8,606 nucleotides of DNA from SIAJ01 sp036266155 (GCA_036266155.1 DATANR010000046.1:1-8606), one strand, 5' to 3'; positions 1-6,146 are shown, counted from the first letter of the stretch. Notes: a model not told the origin generated them from the sequence alone. Made by a program: numbers and translations.

Positions 1-1
1 G

Positions 2-97
2 ACGCATCGCTATCGCCTGAGCGCCCAAGGCCGGCGCATCGTCACCTGTCTGCTGGCCGCCCATGCCAGCGACATCACCCGCCTCGACGCCGCCTAA
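2..97 (+). CDS. 3' end of an unidentified gene (partial)
   Basis: The frame is open from the left edge to TAA at 95-97 and gives the last 31 residues of a protein, with a stretch reading RYRLSAQGRRIVTCLLAA. A 'YRLS-x-x-GRR' turn followed by an Ala/Leu helix resembles the wing and last helix of a winged-helix domain, a pattern also seen at the C-termini of some transposase-like planctomycete proteins. The family cannot be fixed from so short a piece. The gene converges on the decarboxylase unit at 218, and a long hairpin (137-195) lies between them. Confidence 0.45.
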   Translation, partial: THRYRLSAQGRRIVTCLLAAHASDITRLDAA

Positions 98-136
98 AAT
101 CCGCGCCAACCGCGAGGACTTTCACCGTATATCAAT

Positions 137-195
137 GAAGCGTAGCGAGGGCGACGCCGCCATTATCATTAGCGGCGTCGCCCTCGCTGCGCTTC
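137..195. repeat. 24-bp-stem hairpin between convergent genes
   Basis: Arms 137-160 and 172-195 pair over 24 positions, one of them a G-U pair (143/189), around an 11-nt AT-rich loop (161-171). It sits in the 120-bp gap between the ends of two converging genes. A two-way transcription stop or REP-like gene-end repeat is the likeliest role. No T-run follows on either strand, so it is not a canonical intrinsic terminator. Confidence 0.7.
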
Positions 196-217
196 GGTCT
201 CCGCCGCACTCGATCCT

Positions 218-775
218 CTATTGCGCCAGGGCGACCCGCAATCGTTGAATTTGCTCCGCCATTGGCCGCGGCGGGCTCGGCGTCTTGTGGCCGCGTTCGC
301 CGTCGACTTCGAGCCAGAGGAATGTCGGTCCCGGCCCGGATAGGACCTCGGCGGCTTTCTTTTGCCACGGTTCGAGATCGGCAAAAATGTACACGCGATC
401 GAAGCCTGCAGCGTAGGCCAAATGTTCGTAATTGATCCGCCGAGCGCCGACAACGTCCTGGCCGCCCGTCACTTCGTACAAGCCGTTGTCGATGAGTACA
501 ACGGTGAGATTGGTCGGGTGATTGGCGACTGTCACCAGGCTGCCGAGGTTCATCAGCAGTGATCCGTCGCCAGTGATCGCCACCACGTCACGGCCCGTTG
601 CCAGCGCCAACCCCAAGCCAACGGCGACGCCTTGCCCCATGCTGGAAGGCAGATAAGCGAAGTCGAGCGGCGTGTCCGACAGAGCGGGCCAGATGCCGAC
701 CGAGCCCATCGTCGTGAGCACGATGCGGTCGCCGCGATGGGCGGCCAGGACGGTCAGGGCCTCTTGGTGCGTCAT
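218..775 (-). CDS. TPP-binding (beta) subunit of a sulfopyruvate/phosphonopyruvate decarboxylase-like enzyme
   Basis: The 185-residue product is the cofactor-binding half of a split thiamine-diphosphate decarboxylase. The TPP/Mg signature is visible as GDG at residues 69-71 and Asn97 (in DNG) about 26 residues later. Before it lies LPSSMGQGVAVGLGLALATG (about 42-61), typical of the ComE/phosphonopyruvate decarboxylase PP domain. Size matches a stand-alone beta subunit. Its ATG follows the TGA of the alpha gene with a single base between (TGACATG), so the two are almost certainly co-transcribed and translationally coupled. ComDE-type enzymes convert 3-sulfopyruvate to sulfoacetaldehyde, and phosphonopyruvate decarboxylase acts on the phosphono analogue; the substrate here cannot be read from sequence. 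No phosphonate or coenzyme M genes are nearby. The protein is probably cytoplasmic, as no signal peptide is visible. Confidence 0.88.
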   Translation of the reverse strand: MTHQEALTVLAAHRGDRIVLTTMGSVGIWPALSDTPLDFAYLPSSMGQGVAVGLGLALATGRDVVAITGDGSLLMNLGSLVTVANHPTNLTVVLIDNGLYEVTGGQDVVGARRINYEHLAYAAGFDRVYIFADLEPWQKKAAEVLSGPGPTFLWLEVDGERGHKTPSPPRPMAEQIQRLRVALAQ

Positions 776-776
776 G

Positions 777-1256
777 TCATTCGCCTAAGAGGAGAGCCCA
801 TGCGGCAGGGGCATCCGCCAGTTCCCAAGTCGCTGCCGCGAACCCCGCGTCATCCACATCCGGCAGAATCGTGAACGGCAATTGCCACGCCCGCAGAATC
901 GGCTCAGTGAATGCCGGACAATTGTCAGTCGACTTGCCGGCAAGGTGCGCTTGATAACTGCGGACGCCGACGATCAGTTTCAACGGCAGCTTTAGATCGT
1001 GGACAACGTTACGAAGCGCATCACCCGCTTCAAACAGGCCTGTGCACTGGATGACGACGACGGGCTTGGCGCCGCCGAGAATCAGACCGGCGGCGATGCC
1101 GATCGCCTCGCCTTCCCGGCACGGACGAATCAATTGCAATTTTTGCGAAGCGACGAGAGCGGATTCCCACGGACCCAACGAACTATCGGGAATCCAAACG
1201 ACGTGCGTGAAGCCCGCGGCTTCGAGATGACTTACGGCAGCCTTCGGTTCAACCAT
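777..1256 (-). CDS. Pyrimidine-binding (alpha) subunit of a sulfopyruvate/phosphonopyruvate decarboxylase-like enzyme
   Basis: This is the N-terminal (PYR) half of a two-subunit TPP decarboxylase, 159 residues from the chosen start. The reading CREGEAIGIAAGLILGG (about residues 46-62) contains the expected catalytic Glu (E48) in the 'E-x-x-A...A-x-G' pattern that activates TPP. HVVWIPDSSLGPW near the N-terminus and PLKLIVGVRSYQ later are typical of ComD-like proteins. The frame is open to an ATG at 1280, but the extra eight codons come from a 7-bp repeat array, so ATG 1256 (MVEPK) is preferred. Neither start has a clear Shine-Dalgarno sequence. The gene ends one base before the beta gene, and the two chains should form one complex with the active site at their interface. 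Substrate is unknown. Confidence 0.85.
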   Translation of the reverse strand: MVEPKAAVSHLEAAGFTHVVWIPDSSLGPWESALVASQKLQLIRPCREGEAIGIAAGLILGGAKPVVVIQCTGLFEAGDALRNVVHDLKLPLKLIVGVRSYQAHLAGKSTDNCPAFTEPILRAWQLPFTILPDVDDAGFAAATWELADAPAAWALLLGE

Positions 1257-1260
1257 CGAC

Positions 1261-1327
1261 GACCAATGACTAATGACCAATGACCATCAGTTTATTTGGT
1301 CATTGGTCATTGGTCATTGGTCATTGG
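1261..1327. repeat. Mirror-image array of 7-bp repeats (TTGGTCA / TGACCAA)
   Basis: The right arm has four perfect TTGGTCA copies (1296-1323) plus TTGG (1324-1327). The left arm (1261-1286) is built of the complementary TGACCAA unit, with one C-to-T variant (TGACTAA). A 9-nt spacer (1287-1295) separates them, so either strand can fold into a hairpin of about 26 bp. It lies between the cytochrome stop (1341) and the decarboxylase start and invades the 5' end of that frame. It resembles the short tandemly repeated heptamers (STRRs) of filamentous cyanobacteria. Confidence 0.85.
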
Positions 1328-1340
1328 ACTTTGGCCAACG

Positions 1341-1748
1341 TTAGCGATGGTTCTCGTGGCAGCCGTCGCAGGACTCCTTGAGCCGGCCGAAGACCGTCTT
1401 CACGGTATCTGCGTCCTTCTTGGCGGCGGCTTCGTTCAGGGCCTTGGCCTCCTTGGCGTAGGCTTCGGACAGCATCTTCCAGGACTTGTCGTCGCCCTTT
1501 TCCGGCTTGGCCTTGGGCAACATGCCGGCCAGATCGGCGTAGATCTTGGCATGCTTCGTGATCGTGTCCCAGTCCGGCGTGCCGTCCAGGGCCTTGTTGA
1601 TTTGCTTGTGGCTCCCCGTCTTTCCGTGGAGCTTTTTCATGATGTCTTCGATCGACATGCTCTTATCGTCGGCCGACACCGGTGTGGATAGGCACAACAC
1701 GACGGCGACGATGGAACCGCCAATCAGGGCGGCAACGAGGCGCAGCAT
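1341..1748 (-). CDS. Exported c'-type cytochrome (C-terminal CXXCH)
   Basis: From ATG 1748 the protein is 135 residues, and GGAG at 1757-1760 sits 8 nt upstream; the longer frame (to 1829) adds 27 residues that would hide the signal peptide. Residues 1-27 are a signal peptide (MLRLVAALIGGSIVAVVLCL, then an A-x-A-like site at VSA). The mature part is Lys/Ala-rich and helical, and ends in CDGCHENHR: heme attachment C127-x-x-C130-H131 with His131 as axial ligand. A single heme motif at the extreme C-terminus of a roughly 110-residue helical bundle is the hallmark of the cytochrome c'/c-556 family. It should be periplasmic and attached to heme by the cytochrome c maturation machinery. Whether it carries electrons or senses/binds gas is unknown. 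An 8-bp palindrome (1783-1802) lies just upstream. Confidence 0.8.
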   Translation of the reverse strand: MLRLVAALIGGSIVAVVLCLSTPVSADDKSMSIEDIMKKLHGKTGSHKQINKALDGTPDWDTITKHAKIYADLAGMLPKAKPEKGDDKSWKMLSEAYAKEAKALNEAAAKKDADTVKTVFGRLKESCDGCHENHR

Positions 1749-1756
1749 CCGGCAGA

Positions 1757-1760
1757 CTCC
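1757..1760 (-). promoter_or_regulatory. Ribosome binding site of the c'-type cytochrome
   Basis: GGAG on the - strand, 8 nt before ATG 1748. It decides this start over the upstream ATGs at 1829 and 1802. Confidence 0.6.
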
Positions 1761-1782
1761 ATTATTTGACAATCGGGGATCA

Positions 1783-1802
1783 ATGGTCCGACGGCGGACC
1801 AT
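1783..1802. promoter_or_regulatory. 8-bp perfect inverted repeat upstream of the cytochrome gene
   Basis: ATGGTCCG (1783-1790) and CGGACCAT (1795-1802) are exact complements around a 4-nt loop, 35 bp upstream of the cytochrome start. It could be an operator or a 5'-leader hairpin. Function is inferred from position only. Confidence 0.4.
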
Positions 1803-1861
1803 CTTACAGCGGGCGATTTCCAACGGCATGGGCGAGGGAGAGGCTAGGGGGCAGGCTTTTC

Positions 1862-1931
1862 AAATGATAAATGAAAAATGCAAAAATCAGCCTGATGCCA
1901 TTTTGCATTTTTCATTTTGCATTTATCATTT
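1862..1931. repeat. Mirror-image array of AAATGNN heptamers
   Basis: The left arm (1862-1887) reads AAATGAT, AAATGAA, AAATGCA and a partial unit. The right arm (1900-1931) is the reverse complement of the same family with one extra unit. The 12-nt spacer is 1888-1899. The stop codon of the DUF4912 gene (TGA, 1928-1926) lies inside the right arm. AT content is far above the surroundings. It has the same 7-bp period and central AATG as the array at 1261-1327 but different flanking bases, so these look like two variants of one repeat design. Confidence 0.85.
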
Positions 1932-3116
1932 GGCTTCATCATTGCCGTCGTGAATCAACGGCTCCAGCTCCTTGGTGTTCCGCTCGACGGCAAGGACGAT
2001 CTTGCGTTCTTCCACACCGTCCATCGACTCGGCGATAGCCGGGAGAATCTGCCGGCCGTCCGGGAAACTATAGCGCATGGTGAACGTCCCGTCCGGCCGG
2101 AGCTTGACGGGCTCGCCCTGGACCGTGACGCGGGCGCCCGGAATGGTGCGGCCGAAGACGATCATCTCGGCATCAATGTTGAAAAAGAACTTGCGATCCT
2201 TCCCGGGGGCTGCGGCAGCCGGGGCGGGAGCGTTGGGCAATGCCGGGGCATGCAGCGGCCGGCGGAAGCGCTCTTCGAGGAACTCCTTCAATGCCCGGGT
2301 GTCGCCGGCCGAAGGGTCGAAGCCGCTGGACATGGCATAGAGCCGATCCGCCTGCTTCGCGTCCTGATCCGACCAGTTCTCGTCGACCGCATCGCTGACG
2401 CCGGCCTTTGGCGGCGTGACCACGTTGGAACGAGCGAGCGCGTAGAACTGACCACGCCGCGAGACGTACCCAAGGTCGACGCGGTAGGAGCGGGGCGGCT
2501 GATCCGCTTCCACGTACCAGTTGTTGCAGCCGCCATGAACGTCGACATCGCGAACGATCCGTTCGGCGGTGCTGGTCGTGTCCTGAGCGCTGACGTCGCA
2601 AACGCGGAGGATCGGCCGCGCGCCGTGCCAGTCTTGGCCCAAGGCGGCCTCGGCCCGTTGCACCGACTGATGCGTCAATTCCCAAAACACATGCAGCCAA
2701 TAAGGATCACGGACCACCACAACGATGCGATCCTTTGCATGGCCACCCTGCAAATGGCGGGGCGGTTTGCCGTTCAGGTGAACCGAAGGAGTCGATTCAG
2801 GCTTCTTGACTTCGGGCTTCTTGATTTCTGGCTTCTTCTTGGCATTCAGTGCGATGGGCGGCGGGACAGCCGCCGGCTTGCCATTTGTGTGGTGCTTACC
2901 GTTCAGCGACGGAGCGGGGACCGGCGCCACTTTGACTTTGGCGGCCTTGGCCTTCTCGCGCTCGCGTTCCTTTTCTTTTTCTTTCTTCTTCATGGCTCGG
3001 GTAATCGCTTTCACCAGGTCTTCCTTGCGCATGGTCGCGTGCCCGGCGATGCCGAGAGAACGAGCGCGATCCGCGAGGTCCTTCTTGGAGGCATTCAGGA
3101 GCTGTTCGATGTTCAT
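1926..3116 (-). CDS. Rho_N/SAP-like + DUF4912 domain protein
   Basis: The product is 396 residues from ATG 3116, which has GGAG 10 nt upstream (3127-3130); an upstream ATG at 3170 adds 18 unconvincing residues. Residues 1-42 (MNIEQLLNASKKDLADRARS, then the 'LVKAI' helix) form a Rho_N/SAP-like helical domain, a fold often used for nucleic-acid binding. Next come a charged Lys/Glu/Arg helix (about 43-60) and a disordered linker with 'KKPEIKKPEVKKPE' near 94-107. The DUF4912 core starts near residue 129 (RIVVVVRDPYWLHVFWELT) and continues through an all-beta region. A C-terminal beta module contains VFGRTIPGARVTVQGEPVKL and RPDGTFTMRYSFPDG, a recurrent DUF4912 tail that looks Ig-like. No signal peptide is visible, so it is probably cytoplasmic. 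DUF4912 has no established biochemical role. The stop codon is supplied by a heptamer repeat array. It lies 177 bp upstream of the cytochrome gene on the same strand. Confidence 0.85.
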   Translation of the reverse strand: MNIEQLLNASKKDLADRARSLGIAGHATMRKEDLVKAITRAMKKKEKEKEREREKAKAAKVKVAPVPAPSLNGKHHTNGKPAAVPPPIALNAKKKPEIKKPEVKKPESTPSVHLNGKPPRHLQGGHAKDRIVVVVRDPYWLHVFWELTHQSVQRAEAALGQDWHGARPILRVCDVSAQDTTSTAERIVRDVDVHGGCNNWYVEADQPPRSYRVDLGYVSRRGQFYALARSNVVTPPKAGVSDAVDENWSDQDAKQADRLYAMSSGFDPSAGDTRALKEFLEERFRRPLHAPALPNAPAPAAAAPGKDRKFFFNIDAEMIVFGRTIPGARVTVQGEPVKLRPDGTFTMRYSFPDGRQILPAIAESMDGVEERKIVLAVERNTKELEPLIHDGNDEAK

Positions 3117-3126
3117 TGCGCGGCAA

Positions 3127-3130
3127 CTCC
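3127..3130 (-). promoter_or_regulatory. Ribosome binding site of the DUF4912 gene
   Basis: GGAG on the - strand, 10 nt before ATG 3116. It supports the start that opens directly into the Rho_N-like domain. Confidence 0.5.
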
Positions 3131-3429
3131 GTCCCCTGGCCCCGTTATGGCCGGGAACTGATGGTGGCATCGTGCCAGGCTTTCCACGCGCCGGATCCGT
3201 CGCGGCGAGCGCGTCACACCACAGCCGGGCATCGGCCCGACCGGATTAGGACAAAATCAACAACCGGCACCCCATTGTAGGTGGAACGGGACTGCCGAAT
3301 ATCGTCGTGCGTACGGACCGATGGTGGGAGTGGCTGCCCGGAACGCCCGCGGTCCTGGGACGGAAACCTGTTGGCAGTAGTTTGTCGTAACTTCCTACGG
3401 CACAACCGGATTCGGACACATCCACACCA

Positions 3430-3468
3430 TTTATCGTAAAGATTCGCAACCTGAATGTCAACGATAAA
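3430..3468. promoter_or_regulatory. Inverted repeat TTTATCGT...ACGATAAA
   Basis: Perfect 8-bp arms at 3430-3437 and 3461-3468 are separated by 23 nt, with a weaker ATTC/GAAT pairing inside. It could be a regulator site or a folded leader of a divergent transcript. No matching regulator gene is in the window. Confidence 0.3.
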
Positions 3469-3787
3469 TTCGCTCTTACGACGTTCGGACCATCAAATCT
3501 CTTTGAAAACAAATCGTGATATCGATTGTCAGATTGTCAGGTCGAAAGACGCAAGATCATTCAGATTAATGAATTGGGTCTCTGCCCAACGGGGGATTGT
3601 TTCGGCTGGCGAAGGCGGCAAGAAGGAATCTCAACAGCCGACGATCCGGCTCGCCATCATCTGCCGTGCGGTTCGTACATCTTGCTGCCGTATTGGCCGA
3701 AGATTCGTTGCATTGCAGCTGAGAACTGAGTCGTCACACCGGACCGCTTTGGGGCATCGCTTTGCAAGGAAACTGCCGAACGGCCTG

Positions 3788-3935
3788 CTGCACGGCAGCA
3801 ACGTGAGTTCCACAGCAACAACGTTCCCAGTTGGCGCAGCTTTCGGAGGGCTTTTGGCACTAGAATTGAAACTCCGCATTTTCAACCCATCTCCTTTGCG
3901 GGCTTTGGGATGGGCGCGAAAACGCAGGCAGAGAT
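3788..3935 (+). repeat. 148-bp dispersed repeat, copy A
   Basis: The segment aligns without gaps to the reverse complement of 6732-6879, with 4 differences in 148 (positions counted by eye). Weaker similarity continues for about 17 bp beyond the left edge. The sequence contains a CCCATC...GATGGG stem (altered by one base in copy B). Read in the frame open across both copies on the opposite strand, all four differences change the amino acid, so it does not behave like a coding sequence. It is probably a non-autonomous mobile or structured repeat. Confidence 0.85.
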
Positions 3936-3967
3936 GGTCAACCCCAGTGTGTGTGTTGGCCATCTCT
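3930..3967. repeat. 13-bp hairpin at the edge of repeat copy A
   Basis: AGAGATGGTCAAC (3930-3942) pairs with GTTGGCCATCTCT (3955-3967), including one G-U pair, around a 12-nt GT-rich loop. Its first arm overlaps the last 6 bp of the 148-bp repeat. Copy B lacks the partner arm. It is not followed by a T-run. Confidence 0.5.
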
Positions 3968-4183
3968 CAATTCTGGAGGAAACGAATCCGCCGCGCGCCA
4001 AACTGTTTCATTGCAAAGCACACCTGGACTGAACGTTGGACCCGCACGATGCGACCGTGCCAGCTTTGCAACGAATCGACATTGGCTCGCATCCATGGCA
4101 TTCTCGCGGCCGTTTCTTGAATCCTTGTGGGCCGCGTTTAATCTCATTCCTAACCACAGCTTACACCACCAACAATTCCTTCT

Positions 4184-4187
4184 GGAG
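4184..4187 (+). promoter_or_regulatory. Ribosome binding site of the peroxiredoxin gene
   Basis: GGAG lies 9 nt before ATG 4197. It selects this start over the frame's earlier ATG at 3951, whose extra 82 residues are not peroxiredoxin-like. Confidence 0.7.
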
Positions 4188-4196
4188 TCCCTCCGC

Positions 4197-4778
4197 ATGC
4201 CGGCCTTTGTCACCAAGGAAGCCCCTGATTTCACCGCCGACGCCGTTGTCCACGAAGATTTCAAGACCGTCAAACTCTCCGACTATCGCGGCAAGTACGT
4301 CGTTCTGTTCTTCTACCCGCTCGATTTCACCTTCGTCTGCCCCACCGAAATCATCGCCTATTCCGACAAGATCGAAGAGTTCCGCAAGCGTGGCGCGGAA
4401 GTGCTGGGCGTTTCAGTGGATAGCAAGTTCAGCCACCTGGCATGGATTCGCCAGTCGCGCGCCGACGGCGGTCTCGGCGGCCTGAAGTATCCACTGGTTT
4501 CCGACATCACGAAGAAGATAAGCGCCGACTACGGCGTCCTGCTCGACGGCGGCGTTGCCCTGCGTGGCACATTCCTGATCGACAAGAACGGTGTCCTGCG
4601 GCACGCGCTCGTGAACGACCTGCCCCTGGGCCGCAACATTGATGAGTCGATCCGCATGATCGATGCCCTGCACTTCTTCGAACAACACGGGGAAGTGTGC
4701 CCGGCCAACTGGAAGCCGGGCGCGTTAACGATCGACACCAAGAATGCCGGCAAGTATTTCAAGGCGGCGAATGCCTGA
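4197..4778 (+). CDS. Typical 2-Cys peroxiredoxin (AhpC/Prx1 subfamily)
   Basis: The 193-residue product reduces H2O2, organic hydroperoxides and probably peroxynitrite in the cytoplasm using thiols. The peroxidatic Cys48 lies in FYPLDFTFVCPTE (P41, T45 and C48 of the PxxxTxxC active site). The resolving Cys168 lies in GEVCPANW near the C-terminus. Length and the two-cysteine pattern fit the Prx1/AhpC group, whose dimers form an inter-subunit disulfide reduced by thioredoxin or AhpF/AhpD-type partners; none of these is in the window. The sequence has GGLG (91-94) and a C-terminal YF (187-188), the two motifs known to slow resolution and make Prx1 enzymes sensitive to over-oxidation. The gene stands alone behind a kilobase of non-coding DNA and ends 56 bp before the convergent methyltransferase stop. 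No OxyR- or PerR-like site was recognised. Confidence 0.96.
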   Translation: MPAFVTKEAPDFTADAVVHEDFKTVKLSDYRGKYVVLFFYPLDFTFVCPTEIIAYSDKIEEFRKRGAEVLGVSVDSKFSHLAWIRQSRADGGLGGLKYPLVSDITKKISADYGVLLDGGVALRGTFLIDKNGVLRHALVNDLPLGRNIDESIRMIDALHFFEQHGEVCPANWKPGALTIDTKNAGKYFKAANA

Positions 4779-4787
4779 GCCGCATCT

Positions 4788-4821
4788 CGGTGTGCGTCGC
4801 CGAATTGCGCGACGCACACCG
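4788..4821. terminator. Two-way terminator-like hairpin between convergent genes
   Basis: CGGTGTGCGTCGC (4788-4800) pairs perfectly with 4809-4821 over 13 bp around an 8-nt loop. It starts 9 bp after the peroxiredoxin stop and ends 12 bp before the methyltransferase stop. There is no T-run, so it may act as an RNA 3'-end stabiliser or cooperate with Rho rather than terminate alone. Confidence 0.6.
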
Positions 4822-4833
4822 CCCATCGCACTT

Positions 4834-5661
4834 CTATTGTCGCCGCCCTTCAGCCCACGACGTGGCATACCAAAGCGCGGCATCCGGGCGCGATGCCCAT
4901 TCACGAAGACTTTTCAAAATCGCTTCAAAGCCGGCCGCATCCATGTCGCCAAGTTCCAGGATGCGCTCACGCACTCCTTCAAGGATGCGCGCCAGGTTTT
5001 CCGTGTAGGCACGCAGGTCCGCCTGGCCGGCACAAGCACCAAAGAACAACCACGTGTTGCGCAGCGGCGCCACGCCGGCTTCGTGCAGTAGTGCGACGAG
5101 CCGATGACCGACTAGCGGGTCGTTGCCCGCACGATCGTAGGTGCGCATGTACGCCCGCCAAATTCGATCGAACCCTGCAGGTTCGGGCCACAAGCGCATG
5201 ATGTCGTGGCCGTCGTCCTCCAGAATCAAGCGCCCGCCGGGGCGTAAGGCCCGGGCCATTCCCCGAACGACCGCCAGCGGATCCGGAACGTGCTCGATGA
5301 CGAAGCGCGCATGCGCCACGTCGAAGGTTCCCCATTCTTTTTCGCCCAGCGGCGGACGGGCGGCGTCACCCTGACGAAAGTCGACCGCGGCTTCGCCTGC
5401 TGCGGCCGCCAACCGCCGAGCTTCCGCGAGTTGTTCGGCACTGCGTTCCACGCCGACGACCAAGCCGGCTCCAACTACACGTGCTATGGCCCGCGTCAGT
5501 TGCCCAAGTCCGGAGCCCACGTCCAGAACGCGTTCACCACTCCGCAAACCCATCTCGCGAAGCGAACGCTCGTTGATCAACTCGTTTAGGCGCGACAGCC
5601 GTGCTTGTTCATCTCGATCGGTGCCGTGGAGATACAGCGATTCGCCGGCTGCGTTTGCCAT
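4834..5661 (-). CDS. Class I SAM-dependent methyltransferase
   Basis: The 275-residue protein has a strong ribosome site (GAGGTGG, 5668-5674) 6 nt before ATG 5661. Motif I is VLDVGSGLGQ (residues 45-54), the SAM-binding loop. The acidic residue at the end of strand 2 is E72 in VVGVERS. DFRQGDAARPPL fits motif II, and ARFVIEHVPDPLAVVRGMAR with ALRPGGRLILED fits motifs post-II/III of the Methyltransf_25/11 (UbiE-like) fold. The N-terminal YLHGTDRDEQARLSRLNELI is a recurrent lead-in of one bacterial subfamily. The C-terminal half (about 165-275), with aromatic and helical segments, should form the substrate lid. The acceptor (small molecule, quinone or lipid) cannot be predicted. No biosynthetic partner gene is adjacent, and it appears to be a single-gene unit. 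Confidence 0.9.
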   Translation of the reverse strand: MANAAGESLYLHGTDRDEQARLSRLNELINERSLREMGLRSGERVLDVGSGLGQLTRAIARVVGAGLVVGVERSAEQLAEARRLAAAAGEAAVDFRQGDAARPPLGEKEWGTFDVAHARFVIEHVPDPLAVVRGMARALRPGGRLILEDDGHDIMRLWPEPAGFDRIWRAYMRTYDRAGNDPLVGHRLVALLHEAGVAPLRNTWLFFGACAGQADLRAYTENLARILEGVRERILELGDMDAAGFEAILKSLREWASRPDAALWYATSWAEGRRQ

Positions 5662-6146
5662 CTGGCACCACCTCTATTGAATGAACCAACGCAAAGACGC
5701 TCCTTGCGGGTCCATTATGCGAGCCGACTTGAAAAGGACCGCGCTGTCGATGCTCCTTCAACCAAAATGTTCCGGCATCTAAACTCCGGCAGCGCAAGGT
5801 TATCTGTACGCCGCTTGTGACATTGTTTCGCAATTATCTGTTTTTCCTGTCTAGGTCGTGGATCACTCGGGAGGTTAGGGGGATAGGGGTTCGGAAGACC
5901 GGGCGTCGAACCGGCGCGCTCGCTCCGAGACCGTCGAACCGGGACTCCAGCGGCTCGACCCGCCCTCTCCGCCCGCGGCTAAGGACGCCCGCACTTTTCC
6001 CGCCCTGAATTCCGATGACCGCTGTTTGACTCGTTGATTGGTCCGGACGAACTCGAATTCGTCGTTCGTCAGCATCACCCGTTCCGTCTTGGCTTCGCGC
6101 GTCGGGGCGGAGATGCACCGCGCACCGACGCGCCCTAAGGGACCCG
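5662..6146. other. Intergenic region, no supported gene
   Basis: This 485-bp gap lies between the divergent starts of the methyltransferase and the LEDR pseudogene. Apart from the methyltransferase ribosome site at its left edge I see no coding signal. A 94-codon - strand frame (5834-6118) is low-complexity Arg/Ser/Pro. A weak inverted repeat (GACGAAC at 6046-6052, GTTCGTC at 6064-6070) surrounds an EcoRI-like palindrome. Several GGTTCGA-like motifs near 5900-5945 were checked as T-arms, but they have no tRNA body. Confidence 0.5.

Larger units (their letters stand above)
3117..4196. other. Gene-poor, AT-richer intergenic region (about 1.1 kb)
   Basis: This gap lies between divergently oriented genes (DUF4912 protein leftward, peroxiredoxin rightward). 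Open frames here, including 221 codons on the + strand (3455-4120), give Arg/Ser/Cys-rich translations without recognisable domains, credible ribosome sites or biased codon use. Parts, notably about 3410-3560, are clearly richer in A and T than the neighbouring genes. Items that can be supported are an inverted repeat (3430-3468), copy A of a 148-bp repeat (3788-3935) and a 13-bp hairpin at its edge (3930-3967). Promoters for both flanking genes must lie here, but none matches a consensus well. Confidence 0.6.

Noticed and set aside
1261..1931. CRISPR-like repeats
   Set aside because: The units are 7 bp and contiguous with no spacers, and no cas gene is present.
1917..3161. 414-codon + strand open frame opposite the DUF4912 gene
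   Set aside because: It mirrors the - strand gene, which has recognisable domains and a ribosome site. The + strand translation has no family features.
3631..3963. 110-codon - strand frame sharing a 50-residue stretch with a + strand frame at 6674-7102
   Set aside because: The similarity is just the 148-bp repeat. All four base differences are non-synonymous and the flanking residues are unrelated.
3455..4120. 221-codon + strand open frame in the intergenic region
   Set aside because: It has no ribosome site or domain, has a Cys/Arg/Ser-rich composition, and runs through the dispersed repeat.
4117..4142. Sigma-70 promoter for the peroxiredoxin (TTGAAT / TTTAAT)
   Set aside because: The hexamers match moderately, but the spacing is only 14 nt, so it was not called.
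5834..6118. 94-codon - strand open frame
   Set aside because: It is low-complexity Arg/Pro/Ser sequence with no homology pattern and no clear ribosome site.
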